Shown: positions 1 to 10,628, numbered from the stretch's first letter. The stretch: 64,000 bases of DNA from Bradyrhizobium sp. AUGA SZCCT0283 (GCF_018130385.1 NZ_JAFCLU010000004.1:186001-250000), one strand, 5' to 3'. The notes: generated by a model not told the origin, from the sequence alone. Program-made: numbers and translations.

Positions 1-715
1 CCATGATGCTCCCGAACTTGCGGCGCGGGATCGGCGGCGGTTCCGGCGTCAGCATCGCGCGCATCACCTGCGCCACGGCAAAGACGCCGACCAGCGCCGG
101 GATCGGCTCGATGCCGCCGAACAGATCTGTCATCCCAAATGTGAAGCGCGGTACGCCGCCGGGGTTCTCGATGCCGATGCAGGAGACGAGCAGGCCGATG
201 AACATGCCGGCGATCGCCTTCACCGGCGAAGAGCGCGCGACCAGCGTGGCGCACATCAGGCCGAGGAACGCCAGCCAGAAATATTCGAAGGTCGAGAACG
301 ACAGCGCGATTTCGGCGAGCGGCGGCGCCAGGATCATCAGCGAGAGCGTGCCCGCGATGCCGCCCACGGCGGAGAACCAGACGCCGGCCCCGAGGGCGAG
401 TTCAGCCTCGCCCTTGCGGGTCATGGCGTAGGCTTCGTCGGCATAGGCCGCGGAGGCGGGGGTGCCAGGGATGCGCAGCAGCGCGCCTGGAATGTCGCCG
501 GAGAAGATCGCCATCGAGGAGGCCGCCACGATGGTGGCGATGGCGGCGATCGGCGACAGATAGAAGGTGACGGGGACCAGCAGCGCAGTTGCCATTGTGG
601 CCGACAGACCCGGCAGCGAACCGATGACGAGGCCATAGATCGAGGCCGCGAACATCGCGATGATGACTTCCCAGGTGGAAATGAGCGCGAAGGCATCAAT
701 CAGGGTTTTCAGCAT
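1..715 (-). CDS. TctA-family tripartite tricarboxylate transporter large membrane subunit (partial)
   Basis: The large, many-span permease subunit of a tripartite tricarboxylate transporter, which imports carboxylates captured by a periplasmic TctC/Bug protein. The visible 238 residues begin MLKTLIDAF and contain the glycine-rich membrane stretches typical of TctA, including GLVIGSLPGLSATMATALL near residue 30 and the FSGDIPGALLRIPGTPASA signature near residue 75. The gene is cut by the left edge of the window; the family is normally about 500 residues, so roughly half is missing. The ATG at 713-715 follows the tctB stop by three bases, so the two are almost certainly translated from one message. 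The substrate cannot be read from the sequence. Confidence 0.93.
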   Translation of the reverse strand, partial: MLKTLIDAFALISTWEVIIAMFAASIYGLVIGSLPGLSATMATALLVPVTFYLSPIAAIATIVAASSMAIFSGDIPGALLRIPGTPASAAYADEAYAMTRKGEAELALGAGVWFSAVGGIAGTLSLMILAPPLAEIALSFSTFEYFWLAFLGLMCATLVARSSPVKAIAGMFIGLLVSCIGIENPGGVPRFTFGMTDLFGGIEPIPALVGVFAVAQVMRAMLTPEPPPIPRRKFGSIM

Positions 716-718
716 CAA

Positions 719-1204
719 TCACCAGGGCATCGGCAGCAGCCCGGCCGGCAAGGGCACGCGCAGCAACTTTGAGAAAATCAGATGAATGCCGATCGGCGCC
801 AATACGGCGAGCGGCAGCGACAGCTTCCACCTTGCGCCGAGTGCGGTCGATGTGACGAACACGATCAGCGCTGCCGTGATGATGAAGCCAAGCCGGTCGG
901 CGACCACCACATAGAACAGAAGCAGGGCCGGCGGGAGCAGGGCGCGCAGGCCGTAAAACTTTCCGGTCGGCGGCGGCGGCTGGCCACCCTCGACCGGAAT
1001 GAGCTCTTCTTCCTCTTCGAAGGAGTGGCCGATCCCGAACGCGATCGCGAGGCCGCACAGCGCGAGGCCCGTTCCGATCACCAGCGGAAACACGTTGGGC
1101 CCGACCGGCTGACCGGGCACCGGCGGCAACTGCCAGCCGCCATAGGCGGCAGCTGCGCCGAGGCCAACGAGAAACAATCCCGTGACGCGATCGGGAAGAC
1201 GCAT
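719..1204 (-). CDS. TctB-family tripartite tricarboxylate transporter small membrane subunit
   Basis: Small four-helix membrane subunit of the Tct transporter, 161 residues, starting MRLPDRVTGLFLVGLGAA. It has a first transmembrane segment at residues 8-24, a short acidic loop (EEEEEL) in the middle, and hydrophobic segments in the C-terminal half, as in TctB. The frame is open further upstream into tctC, but that extension is antisense-like filler; the ATG at 1202-1204 gives a normal TctB length. It lies between tctC (35 bases upstream) and tctA (3 bases downstream), giving the usual C-B-A order. TctB is poorly conserved, so the call rests partly on position. Confidence 0.88.
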   Translation of the reverse strand: MRLPDRVTGLFLVGLGAAAAYGGWQLPPVPGQPVGPNVFPLVIGTGLALCGLAIAFGIGHSFEEEEELIPVEGGQPPPPTGKFYGLRALLPPALLLFYVVVADRLGFIITAALIVFVTSTALGARWKLSLPLAVLAPIGIHLIFSKLLRVPLPAGLLPMPW

Positions 1205-1239
1205 GGACGAACTCCGCGGATTGGAACGATGAAGCGCGA

Positions 1240-2235
1240 TCAGGCCTTCGACAGGCCGGCGGCCTTCATCGCCACGCCCATCTGGGCGTCGCCCTTGTCC
1301 ATGAAGGTGGCGAACTCGGTCGCATCGCCCCACACCGTTCCGAAGCCGCGATTGCTCATGAAGTCCTTGAACTCCTTGGAGTCGAAAACCTTCTTCAGCG
1401 CCGCCGTCAGCTTGCTCGCTACATCCGCAGGCAGGCCCTTGGGCCCGGCAATGCCGCGCCACGCACCGGTCGAATAGTCGATGCCCATCGCCTCCTTCAG
1501 CGTCGGCACGTCGGGGAAGGCGGGGTTGCGGGCCGAGGCCATCAGCGCAAGGCTGCGCGCCTTGCCGGCCTCGATGATGGCGCGCGCTTCCGGCACCGAG
1601 CAGGTGGTGAGGTCGAGTCCGCCCGCTGCGAGATCCTGCATCGCGGGCGCCGCGCCGTTCGACGGCACCCACGCCACGTGGTTCGGCGCAAGTCCCATCG
1701 CCTGCATCCAGCCGACCAGCGCCAGATGCCAGATGCCGCCCTGGCCGGTGCCGGAGGCTTTGAACTTGCCGGCAGGCGCGGCCTTGATGGCATCGGCGAG
1801 CTCTTTCACGGTCTTGTAGGGCGATCCGGAACTGACCTGGATGCCGGGCGGATCCTCGTTCATCAGCGCCAGCGGCGTGTAGCTCTTCGGCCCGAGTTCC
1901 GTGAGCCCTTGCCAGTGCATCATCGAGATTTCCACCGTCAGCATGCCGATGGTGTAGCCGTCGGGCTGGGCGGTCGCGATCGCGGAATGGCCGACCACGC
2001 CGGAGCCGCCGGTGCGATTGACCACGTTGAACGGCTGGCCGAGATCCTTCTCCAGCAGCGCCGCCACGATGCGTGCGGTCGCGTCAGTGCCGCCGCCGGC
2101 GCCCCAAGGGACGATCACGGTCACGGGACGCGCCGGATAGGCCTGCGCCAACGCCGGCTTGAAGCCAAAACCCGCGACGGCCGCGGCAGCAGCGGATGAA
2201 GCCGCGAAGGCGCGGCGCGTGATCTTCTTGGACAT
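1240..2235 (-). CDS. TctC/Bug-family periplasmic solute-binding protein
   Basis: Extracytoplasmic binding receptor of the tripartite tricarboxylate transporter, 331 residues, a normal length. The N-terminus has a twin-arginine-like signal (KKITRRAFAAS, then an alanine-rich segment ending in ALAQA), so export by Tat or Sec is expected with cleavage near residue 30. The mature protein has Bug hallmarks: YPARPVTVIVPWGAGGGTD at its start and the middle GSGVVGHSAIA region. The ATG at 2233-2235 is chosen because an AGGGAGGAC ribosome site lies just upstream and the signal peptide starts there; a longer frame to 2403 lacks both. It is the first gene of the tctCBA operon. Confidence 0.93.
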   Translation of the reverse strand: MSKKITRRAFAASSAAAAAVAGFGFKPALAQAYPARPVTVIVPWGAGGGTDATARIVAALLEKDLGQPFNVVNRTGGSGVVGHSAIATAQPDGYTIGMLTVEISMMHWQGLTELGPKSYTPLALMNEDPPGIQVSSGSPYKTVKELADAIKAAPAGKFKASGTGQGGIWHLALVGWMQAMGLAPNHVAWVPSNGAAPAMQDLAAGGLDLTTCSVPEARAIIEAGKARSLALMASARNPAFPDVPTLKEAMGIDYSTGAWRGIAGPKGLPADVASKLTAALKKVFDSKEFKDFMSNRGFGTVWGDATEFATFMDKGDAQMGVAMKAAGLSKA

Positions 2236-2415
2236 CGGTGGTCCTCCCTGCGGCGTCCGTGAGGCCGGACGCTCTTGTGATGCCCGCATTCTAGGCGGCT
2301 TTGCGTTGTGGTCGCAAGGCGTTGGCCAATCATGGGCATCGTCGCTCGGTGGGCATCTCGCCACATCCGGAAATCGGGTGGCGGCGATCGGGCTACCCGA
2401 CATAGGTATCCATGT

Positions 2416-2436
2416 GCGGCTCGGTCATCGAGCCGC
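2416..2436 (+). promoter_or_regulatory. Hairpin in the leader of the SRPBCC gene
   Basis: A perfect 8-base inverted repeat, GCGGCTCG - GTCAT - CGAGCCGC, ends 20 bases before the ATG at 2457 and just before its GGGGAGA ribosome site. It lies in the divergent intergenic region between tctC and the SRPBCC gene. It could be an RNA stem in the leader or a protein-binding palindrome; nothing in the sequence decides. Confidence 0.4.
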
Positions 2437-2456
2437 GATCGATTGCGGGGAGAGCC

Positions 2457-2927
2457 ATGACGACAGCCTATTACAGCACCGTGCTGAACCACCCCCTGGA
2501 ATCCGTGTGGGCCCTGATCCGCGATTTCAACAATTATCCGGCCTATATCGACGGCGTCAGCGAAAGCGTGATCGAGGACGACAAGGGCGGCGACGAAGTC
2601 GGCGCGGTCAGGCGCTTCTGCTACCTCGGCAACTGGATCAGGCAGCGGCTCGCCGGCCATTCCGACGAAGGCCACTCGCTGACCTATGCGGGCATCGAGC
2701 CGCTGCCGTTTCCGTCCGACCTCGTGCCCGAAGCGCCCGCACCGACGCGTTATCAGGGAACGATGCACCTGCTTCCGGTCGTCGAGGGCAACAGGACATT
2801 CATCGAATGGGCCGTGACGCTCGACACCGAACCGAAGGATGCCGAGCGTTGGCGGACGCAATTCCAGTCCTGGATTCCGGACTGGACTCTTTCGCTCGAA
2901 AGGGCGTTAGACCGCCTTCGCACGTGA
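2457..2927 (+). CDS. SRPBCC-family (polyketide cyclase/dehydrase-like) protein
   Basis: A 156-residue protein with the START/Bet v 1-like SRPBCC fold, a hydrophobic ligand-binding helix-grip. The pattern is an N-terminal strand (YYSTVLNHPLESVWALIRDF), the N-Y-x-x-Y-I-x-G segment (FNNYPAYIDGV), mid-protein strands with charged loops, and a long C-terminal helix (WIPDWTLSLERALDRLRT). It has no signal peptide and should be cytosolic. The ATG at 2457 is preferred over 2412 because GGGGAGAGCC directly precedes it and homologues of this fold start close to the first strand. The ligand is unknown. It is divergent from tctC and separated from the next gene by about 140 bases. Confidence 0.75.
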   Translation: MTTAYYSTVLNHPLESVWALIRDFNNYPAYIDGVSESVIEDDKGGDEVGAVRRFCYLGNWIRQRLAGHSDEGHSLTYAGIEPLPFPSDLVPEAPAPTRYQGTMHLLPVVEGNRTFIEWAVTLDTEPKDAERWRTQFQSWIPDWTLSLERALDRLRT

Positions 2928-3068
2928 GGCTGTGGGCTTCATTTCGCAGACATCGCGGAAGCCTTTTGGTGGCGCGCCGCCGCCGGTTCCCGCCTTTGCG
3001 CCGCAATAATTCCTTAATTCGGGGAACCAATACGCCCGCGCTTGGGGGTCAGAGCATGGGGAGACATC

Positions 3069-3242
3069 ATGACTGACAGCGAATGGTGGAAGGAGCGCAG
3101 AAACCTGGTGGCGCGCTATCGAGCGATGGAGCAGGAGACCACCGATCCGCTCGCGGCGCGTTTGCTACACGATATCGTTTTGGATTTGGAAGCAGAATTG
3201 GAAGGATTGCGACAAAACGTCGGCCTTGACGCTGCGGCGTGA
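3069..3242 (+). CDS. Small hypothetical protein (57 aa)
   Basis: A short acidic protein beginning MTDSEWWKERRNLVARYRAM. It looks mostly alpha-helical, with heptad-like spacing across the middle (RLLHDIVLDLEAELEGLRQN), so a small helical or coiled-coil protein is likely. No domain is recognised. The start at 3069 is preceded by GGGGAGAC at a fitting distance; an in-frame ATG at 3042 is possible but has no clear ribosome site. The gene stands alone between the SRPBCC gene and the convergent methylmalonyl-CoA mutase gene. Similar 55-60 residue proteins are common in Bradyrhizobium genomes; function unknown. Confidence 0.55.
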   Translation: MTDSEWWKERRNLVARYRAMEQETTDPLAARLLHDIVLDLEAELEGLRQNVGLDAAA

Positions 3243-3378
3243 GCATCGACGCATCCTAAATCAGGGTGTTCTGCCCGGGGCACTTGCGGCGATCGATCTC
3301 GATGCCTTCATTGCGAGACGATTGCGCGGTGCCCCCGGCGACACCGCCCATCGCATCTGCGCGCTCCCTGTCTGAGCG

Positions 3379-5538
<2,160 letters not shown>

Positions 5539-5580
5539 GTTACCCATCATAGCACATGTGGCAGGCGGAGATCGCCGCCC

Positions 5581-6048
5581 CTAATCATGGTCCGGGTGCT
5601 GGTGGCTGGTAATGGTCGCCATCTTTTCCGGCCCGTAATTCTGCTGTGTGGTCTGGCTCGGCAGATTGGCGATGCCGACCACCCAGCCGAGCCGGGATTC
5701 GGTTCCATATTGCCGCGTCGGCACCACCCGGTCAGGGCGGTCGAACGTGCCGGTCATGATCTCGATCCGGGGTCCGCCAATCCGCCGGAAGCTCAGCGGC
5801 GTGCCGCAGTCCGCGCAAAAATCGCGCTCGGCGATGGAGGAGGATTGGAACGAGGCCGGCTTGCCGCGGGTCCAGCTGAAGTCTTCGTGCTCGATGTCGG
5901 CGAAGGAGGCAAACGGCGCGCCCGAGGCCTTCTGGCACATGCGGCAATGGCAGATGCTGACCTTGGCCGGCGCCTTCGACATCGCAAAGCGGATGGCGCC
6001 GCACTGGCAGCCGCCGGTCAGGACCGTCTTGTGGTTGGTTTCCGTCAT
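5581..6048 (-). CDS. GFA (glutathione-dependent formaldehyde-activating)/CENP-V family protein
   Basis: A 155-residue zinc-binding protein of the GFA/CENP-V (Mss4-like) fold. The zinc motifs are GGCQCGAIRF at residues 12-21, CHCRMCQKASGAPF about 35-48, and CADCGTPLSFR about 80-90. Members bind zinc and sometimes glutathione; many have no known reaction, so formaldehyde activation should not be assumed. The ATG at 6046-6048 has GGAG five bases upstream; a GTG two codons earlier overlaps the stop of the upstream mutase gene. It sits between the two methylmalonyl-CoA mutase subunit genes and is presumably co-transcribed with them, an unusual position for this family. Confidence 0.88.
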   Translation of the reverse strand: MTETNHKTVLTGGCQCGAIRFAMSKAPAKVSICHCRMCQKASGAPFASFADIEHEDFSWTRGKPASFQSSSIAERDFCADCGTPLSFRRIGGPRIEIMTGTFDRPDRVVPTRQYGTESRLGWVVGIANLPSQTTQQNYGPEKMATITSHQHPDHD

Positions 6049-6050
6049 GT

Positions 6051-7913
6051 TCACTCCATGCGCCGCCAGGCTTCCCGCAGCATCGCCAGCGCGTCGCCGC
6101 CGGCAAAGATGAAATCACTGACACCGGCATTGCGTAGCGCGGCCTCCTGTTTGCCGGGCCGCCCTGCCAGATAGATATGTTCGGCGCCGGCCGCTTGAAG
6201 GGCTTTTGCAGCGGCCACCGCGTGTTCCGCATAGGCCTTGTCGGATGAGCACAGGCAAACAATAGCCGCGCCTGACGCCTTGAACGCGGTCGCGAGCGCC
6301 GTCGGGTCGGCAAAGCCTTGCGTGTCGATCGCCTCGATGCCGCCGGTCTCGAAAAAGCTCTTGGCGAAGGTGGCGCGCGCGGTGAAGTCGGCGGCCGTGC
6401 CGAGATTGGCGAGGAAGATCTTTGGCCGCGCGCCCGATGCCTTGAGCTTGTCGTCCGATTTGTCGCGCAGCGCCTCGAACGGCGCGGCCAGCCGCATCGG
6501 CGGCAGGGGATCGAATTTGAACTTTGCCTCGCCATAGGGCGGCAGCACGATCGGCGTCGCATCGAGCACCGCGATCTCGGCCTCATGCAGGTTCGGAAAT
6601 TCGCTGGCGCCCGTCAGCACGTCCCTCCGCTTGGCGATATTGGCCTCGCGCGCGGCGCGCGTAGCGGCGACCTTGCGCTGGATCAGATTTTGTTCGAGCG
6701 CGGCGAACATGCCGCCGGCCTTTTCGATCTCCTGAAATAGCGACCACGCGGATTCGCAAAGCTGTCTGGTCAATGTTTCGATACCGCCGGAGCCGGCTGC
6801 GGGATCGCTCACCTTGGCGAGGTTGGACTCTTCCAAGAGCACCAGTTGCGTGTTGCGCGCGGCACGCCGCGCGAACGGATCGGGCAGACCCAGCGCCAGC
6901 GTGTGCGGCAATACCGTGATGGCGTTGGCGCCGCCGAGACCGGCGGAGAAAGTCGCCATCGTCGCGCGCAGCATGTTTACATAAGGATCGCGCTGCGTCA
7001 GCATGCGCCACGCGGTGTCGGCGGCGACGAACAGCGGCTTGGGCGTGAGACCGCAGGCCTGTTCGACCCGCGCCCACAACAGCCGCAGCGCACGGAATTT
7101 CGCCAGCGTCAGGAACTGGTCCGCATCTGCGCTGAGCCGCGCATACACCATGCCTTGCGCGTCTTCGAGCGCGATGCCGGACTGCTCGATCGCACGCAGA
7201 TAGGCGACGGCGACGGCGAGCACAAACGCCAGTTCCTGCACTTCCGATCCGCCGGCATCATGGATCACCCGTCCATCGGCGACCGCGAGCGGGCCCTTGA
7301 AGCCCATCGCAGCGAAGCCCTTGATCGCGCCGGTGACCGCGGGCACGATCTCCTCCCAGTTGTAGGGGCTGGAGCCCCACACCGCACAGGACCCGAGCGG
7401 GTCCAGGCCGAAGCGGATGTCGCAGGCCGCGGGATCTATGCCTTTGTGCTTGATGTATTCGGCGAGATGAATGGCGGCCATTCGCGACTGCGGGCCGATC
7501 TGAAGCTCGATGCCGATGCCAGCGTCGAGATGGATGCCGTCGAAAATCTGCGCGACCGCCTCCGCCGAAGGATCCAAGCCAAACCCGTGAGCGCCATTGG
7601 CGCCGGCGAACACGAGAGTCAGCCCCGTCGCGCCGTTCTCCAGATCGTGCAGCGCCTGCGCGTTGGCTGCTTTTGCGTCCGCGTGATCGATCCGCTGCAT
7701 GATCTGCCAGGGCGCAGCCGCGGCGCGGCCGGCGACCGGCGCAGCGCCTTTCGCACGGCGATAGATCGGATCGATTTTCAACCCGTCGGACGTCTTGCTG
7801 ACCAGTTTCTCGAACGGCGCGCCCTTTAGCACCCCGTCGACCAGCTTGCGCCAGTCCTCGTAGGTCGCTTGCGGAAACTCCGCGGCCAATGTCAGCTCGT
7901 CAGTCTTGGTCAT
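6051..7913 (-). CDS. Methylmalonyl-CoA mutase small (beta) subunit
   Basis: The non-catalytic partner of the heterodimeric methylmalonyl-CoA mutase, 620 residues. It shows the barrel fold with diverged motifs (WQIMQRIDHADAKAANAQAL near residue 70, FGLDPLGSCAVWG, SPYNWEEIVPAVTGAIKG) and a degenerate C-terminal Rossmann domain (KIFLANLGTAADFTARATFA). That domain has no D-x-H-x-x-G cobalamin motif, as expected for the beta chain. The ATG at 7911-7913 (MTKTDELTLA) fits known starts; longer frames reach upstream toward folK. It is followed directly by the GFA gene, with a GGAG inside its own last codons serving that gene. Confidence 0.93.
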   Translation of the reverse strand: MTKTDELTLAAEFPQATYEDWRKLVDGVLKGAPFEKLVSKTSDGLKIDPIYRRAKGAAPVAGRAAAAPWQIMQRIDHADAKAANAQALHDLENGATGLTLVFAGANGAHGFGLDPSAEAVAQIFDGIHLDAGIGIELQIGPQSRMAAIHLAEYIKHKGIDPAACDIRFGLDPLGSCAVWGSSPYNWEEIVPAVTGAIKGFAAMGFKGPLAVADGRVIHDAGGSEVQELAFVLAVAVAYLRAIEQSGIALEDAQGMVYARLSADADQFLTLAKFRALRLLWARVEQACGLTPKPLFVAADTAWRMLTQRDPYVNMLRATMATFSAGLGGANAITVLPHTLALGLPDPFARRAARNTQLVLLEESNLAKVSDPAAGSGGIETLTRQLCESAWSLFQEIEKAGGMFAALEQNLIQRKVAATRAAREANIAKRRDVLTGASEFPNLHEAEIAVLDATPIVLPPYGEAKFKFDPLPPMRLAAPFEALRDKSDDKLKASGARPKIFLANLGTAADFTARATFAKSFFETGGIEAIDTQGFADPTALATAFKASGAAIVCLCSSDKAYAEHAVAAAKALQAAGAEHIYLAGRPGKQEAALRNAGVSDFIFAGGDALAMLREAWRRME

Positions 7914-8005
7914 CCGGCCCATTATTCCCTGGTCGTCTCTTGATTTGGCCGGAAATTGCCACGGGGCGGCCGGCAAGCCAAACGGTTGTTTTGGGGTCTT
8001 TCGGG

Positions 8006-8497
8006 TCAATCGAGGTCGGGCAACCGCTGGATACCCTCGGTCGAAAGCTGCGCGAGCGCCTCGCTGACGCGGCGTCCCGCAATGATACGGTCGGGCGCGA
8101 TCTCGGCCAGCGGCACGAGTACGAAGGCGCGCTCCAAAGCCCGCGGATGCGGCAGCGTCAGTTCCGGCTTGTCGAGCCTGACGTCATCATAGGCGATCAA
8201 ATCGAGGTCGAGGGTGCGCGGACCCCAGCGTGTCTCACGCGCGCGGTCGCGGCCGAATTTTTTCTCGATCTTGTGCAGCGTGAATAGCAGCGCATGCGGA
8301 TCGAGGCTGGTTTCGATCTCGATGCAGGCATTGGTGAACGGCGCCTGGTCTTCCTCGCCCCAGGGCGGGGTGGTGTAGTCGGAGGAACGCGCCAGCAGGG
8401 CGGCCTGCGTCATGCCGCAGATATTGGCGATGGCCTTGTTGAATGTCGCGCGGACGTCGCCGACATTGCCGCCGAGCGCGATCAGCACGTCTGCCAT
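8006..8497 (-). CDS. folK: 2-amino-4-hydroxy-6-hydroxymethyldihydropteridine pyrophosphokinase
   Basis: HPPK transfers pyrophosphate from ATP to 6-hydroxymethyl-7,8-dihydropterin, the step before dihydropteroate synthesis in folate biosynthesis. 163 residues, normal. The signature is complete: ALGGNVGD at residues 7-14, SSDYTTPPWG in the pterin loop, and RWGPRTLDLDLIAYDD, whose Asp pair binds magnesium. It lies one base after the folB stop codon. The next gene (mutase small subunit) starts 92 bases downstream on the same strand and may be read from the same transcript. Confidence 0.96.
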   Translation of the reverse strand: MADVLIALGGNVGDVRATFNKAIANICGMTQAALLARSSDYTTPPWGEEDQAPFTNACIEIETSLDPHALLFTLHKIEKKFGRDRARETRWGPRTLDLDLIAYDDVRLDKPELTLPHPRALERAFVLVPLAEIAPDRIIAGRRVSEALAQLSTEGIQRLPDLD

Positions 8498-8498
8498 G

Positions 8499-8870
8499 TC
8501 AGGGCGATGGCCGCTTGCGCGTCAGCACCACGCCGACATCCTCGAAGATCGCGGCGATCGGCGCATGCGGCTTGTGCACGGTGACCTTGACCGTGTGGAT
8601 GCGCGGAAAAGTTGCGAATATCGCATCCGAAACGGCACCGGCCGCGCGCTCCAGAAGCTTGTAGTTGGTATTCTTGAACGCCGCCGTCGCGGTTGCCACC
8701 ACACTGGCATAGGACACGGTGTCGGACAGGTGATCGGTGCGCGAGGCTTCCGACAGATCGGCGGAAAGTTCGAGGTCGATGACAAAACGCTGCCCGACCT
8801 CGGTCTCGTGCTCCATCACGCCGTGGCGGGCATGGATGACGACGCCGGTGATGAAGATCGTATCGCTCAT
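8499..8870 (-). CDS. folB: Dihydroneopterin aldolase
   Basis: Splits 7,8-dihydroneopterin to 6-hydroxymethyl-dihydropterin and glycolaldehyde. 123 residues, normal for the FolB tunnel fold. The N-terminal strand IFITGVVIHARHGVMEHE carries the conserved H-G-V-x-x-x-E pattern (HARHGVMEHE), followed by GQRFVIDLELSADLSEA. The start ATG at 8870 overlaps the folP stop by four bases, typical of coupled translation. The order folP-folB-folK places three consecutive folate steps in one operon. Confidence 0.94.
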   Translation of the reverse strand: MSDTIFITGVVIHARHGVMEHETEVGQRFVIDLELSADLSEASRTDHLSDTVSYASVVATATAAFKNTNYKLLERAAGAVSDAIFATFPRIHTVKVTVHKPHAPIAAIFEDVGVVLTRKRPSP

Positions 8871-9724
8871 GCCTGTTCCCTGATTGCGGCGGTGACGCGT
8901 AGCGCCTGTACGGTCTCGGCGACGTCGTGTGCCCGGATAATCCGCGCCCCGTTCTGGGCCGCCAACAAATGCGCGGCAATCGAGCCGCCGAGTCGCTGAT
9001 GCGGCTCCGAGGGCGTCACCGTGCTGATGAAGCGCTTGCGCGAGGCGCCGACCAACAGTGGAAGCCCGAACGACTGCAACTCGCCGAGCCGCGCCAGCGC
9101 GGTCATGCTCTGTTCGGGCGTCTTGCCGAAGCCGATGCCGGGATCGAGGATAATTTTGTCCGACGAAATTCCGGCACGCGCAGCGATGTCGAGCGAGGCT
9201 GCAAAGAAATTGGAGATGTCCTGCATGATATCGATCGCAGGATCGGCACTTTCTCGGTTATGCATGATGATGACGGGCGCGCCGCGCTCGGCGATGAGGC
9301 CGGCCATGCCGGAATCGCGCTGCAGGCCCCAGACATCGTTGGCGATGGCGGCACCCTGATCGAGCGCCCAGGCGACGACGGCCGATTTCATGCTGTCGAT
9401 CGACACGGGAATGCCGAGCGCGACGATTTCGGGCAGCACTGGCTGCAGCCGTTTCAATTCTTCTTCCGCCGAGATCGGTTCCGACCCGTAGGGCCGGGTG
9501 GATTCCGCGCCAATGTCGATGATGTCGGCACCCTCGGCGATCATCCGACGGGCCTGGACCAGCGCGCGCTCGGGGGCGGCGAATTGCCCGCCGTCCGAGA
9601 ATGAATCGGGCGTTACATTCAGTACGCCCATCACTGCCGGATAGGGCCTGGACAGCAGCGCAGGCAGCACCGGATGACCGGCCGGACCGGTCGCGGCGGT
9701 GGGGCTGGGCTTGGCTGCGATCAT
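8867..9724 (-). CDS. folP: Dihydropteroate synthase
   Basis: Condenses p-aminobenzoate with hydroxymethyl-dihydropterin pyrophosphate; the target of sulfonamides. 285 residues, TIM barrel. Visible signatures are MGVLNVTPDSFSDGG around residues 32-46, DIGAESTRPYGSEPIS, VSIDSMKS, NDVWGLQ, DPGIGFGKT and GASRKRFI, covering the pterin and pyrophosphate sites. The first 25 residues (proline/alanine-rich) are outside the fold and the start could be slightly internal. It is the first gene of the folPBK operon; upstream lie 75 bases without a visible promoter consensus. Confidence 0.96.
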   Translation of the reverse strand: MIAAKPSPTAATGPAGHPVLPALLSRPYPAVMGVLNVTPDSFSDGGQFAAPERALVQARRMIAEGADIIDIGAESTRPYGSEPISAEEELKRLQPVLPEIVALGIPVSIDSMKSAVVAWALDQGAAIANDVWGLQRDSGMAGLIAERGAPVIIMHNRESADPAIDIMQDISNFFAASLDIAARAGISSDKIILDPGIGFGKTPEQSMTALARLGELQSFGLPLLVGASRKRFISTVTPSEPHQRLGGSIAAHLLAAQNGARIIRAHDVAETVQALRVTAAIREQA

Positions 9725-9799
9725 GCGGTGGCTTTGCGCGGTCCGCGCCGGGGAGTCAAGGCGTGAGAGCCAGTCCTCGCGGGCCTGGCCCGACCGGCT

Positions 9800-10207
9800 T
9801 CAGTAGCTGATTTTCGGCGCAAGCTTGCGCGCCTGCTGGATCAACTGCTCGACCGATCTTTCGGAGGGCAGAACCCGGACGAGTTTGCGCTTGGTGTTCA
9901 CGTCTTTCATATTCTGGGCCAGGCGCGCCGGATTGCGATGGGCGAGTTCGCGCACCGTGGTGACGCCGGCTGCGCGCACCAGGCCTACCTTGGCCTTGCC
10001 CATCCCGGGAATGCGCATGTAGTCGGAAAAATTGGCCCATTCGAGCAACTGCTGCTCGCTGATGCCGGTCTTCGCCGCGAGCGTCTTGCGTCCTTTCACC
10101 GTGCGGGCGGCCTCCAGCAGCGCCTCGGTGGTGCGAATGCCCAACGATTTCAGTTTCGAGGCTGAGTAGGCGGTCAGGCCTTCGATCTCGGAAAGAGGAT
10201 AAGTCAT
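9800..10207 (-). CDS. DUF4332 helix-hairpin-helix protein
   Basis: A 135-residue protein of the DUF4332 type. Two helix-hairpin-helix-like units are visible: SEIEGLTAYSASKLKSLGI near the start and DYMRIPGMGKAKVGLVRAAG near residue 65. The latter has the hh-GhG turn typical of DNA-backbone-binding hairpins. The ATG at 10205-10207 (MTYPLSEIEG) is chosen because the domain begins there; the frame stays open another 49 codons with no domain-like sequence. No signal peptide. A nucleic-acid-binding or structural role is plausible, but no function is established for the family. It lies 75 bases upstream of folP, on the same strand. Confidence 0.7.
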   Translation of the reverse strand: MTYPLSEIEGLTAYSASKLKSLGIRTTEALLEAARTVKGRKTLAAKTGISEQQLLEWANFSDYMRIPGMGKAKVGLVRAAGVTTVRELAHRNPARLAQNMKDVNTKRKLVRVLPSERSVEQLIQQARKLAPKISY

Positions 10208-10262
10208 GATACTCGATGAAAAAAGAATGTGCCCGGGCCGAACGTGCTTACGAAGGTGCGTA

Positions 10263-10628
10263 CTATGCAAACTGGCTGAGACCCGGCGTCCCTGAAATGA
10301 TTTCGCCCATTTGATCCGCTCCGATTTTGTCGCGGCCGAACCTGAAAAGTTCACGCGCCACGCCTTGAATCTCGTTCATGCCCAGACCAAGCGCCATCAG
10401 CCTGGTGCCGACCGCCATCAACCCTCCGCCCATCAGCCTCGAGAAACCGCCATTGCTGCTGGAAGCCGCAATCGCAGCCTCGGCACCCGGAATTTGGTCG
10501 ATCAGGGCCTGAACCTTGTCGGAGGGCCCCTCGTTACGGAGAAAACCCAGAACGATGCCGATGGTTTTTTCAGCGACAGCGCTATCGATGCCGGCCTTGG
10601 AGGCCAGCCGTCCAATCAACTCGTCCAT
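10263..10628 (-). CDS. Conserved small protein, DUF2267/DUF937-like
   Basis: A 121-residue protein starting MDELIGRLASKAGIDSAVAE. The N-terminal helices with KTIGIVLGFLRNEGPSDKVQALIDQIPGA follow the pattern of DUF2267/DUF2780-type helical domains. The middle is a glycine-rich, weakly hydrophobic stretch (SRLMGGGLMAVGTRLMALGLG) that might associate with membranes. The C-terminus (DQMGEIISGTPGLSQFA) is well formed. The start at 10628 gives a normal family length; upstream codons look non-coding. Function unknown. It is divergent from the HerA-like ATPase. Confidence 0.6.
   Translation of the reverse strand: MDELIGRLASKAGIDSAVAEKTIGIVLGFLRNEGPSDKVQALIDQIPGAEAAIAASSSNGGFSRLMGGGLMAVGTRLMALGLGMNEIQGVARELFRFGRDKIGADQMGEIISGTPGLSQFA

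Noticed and set aside
1205..1672. Upstream extension of tctB in the same frame
   Set aside because: It overlaps tctC in another frame and would double the length of a family that is about 150-160 residues.
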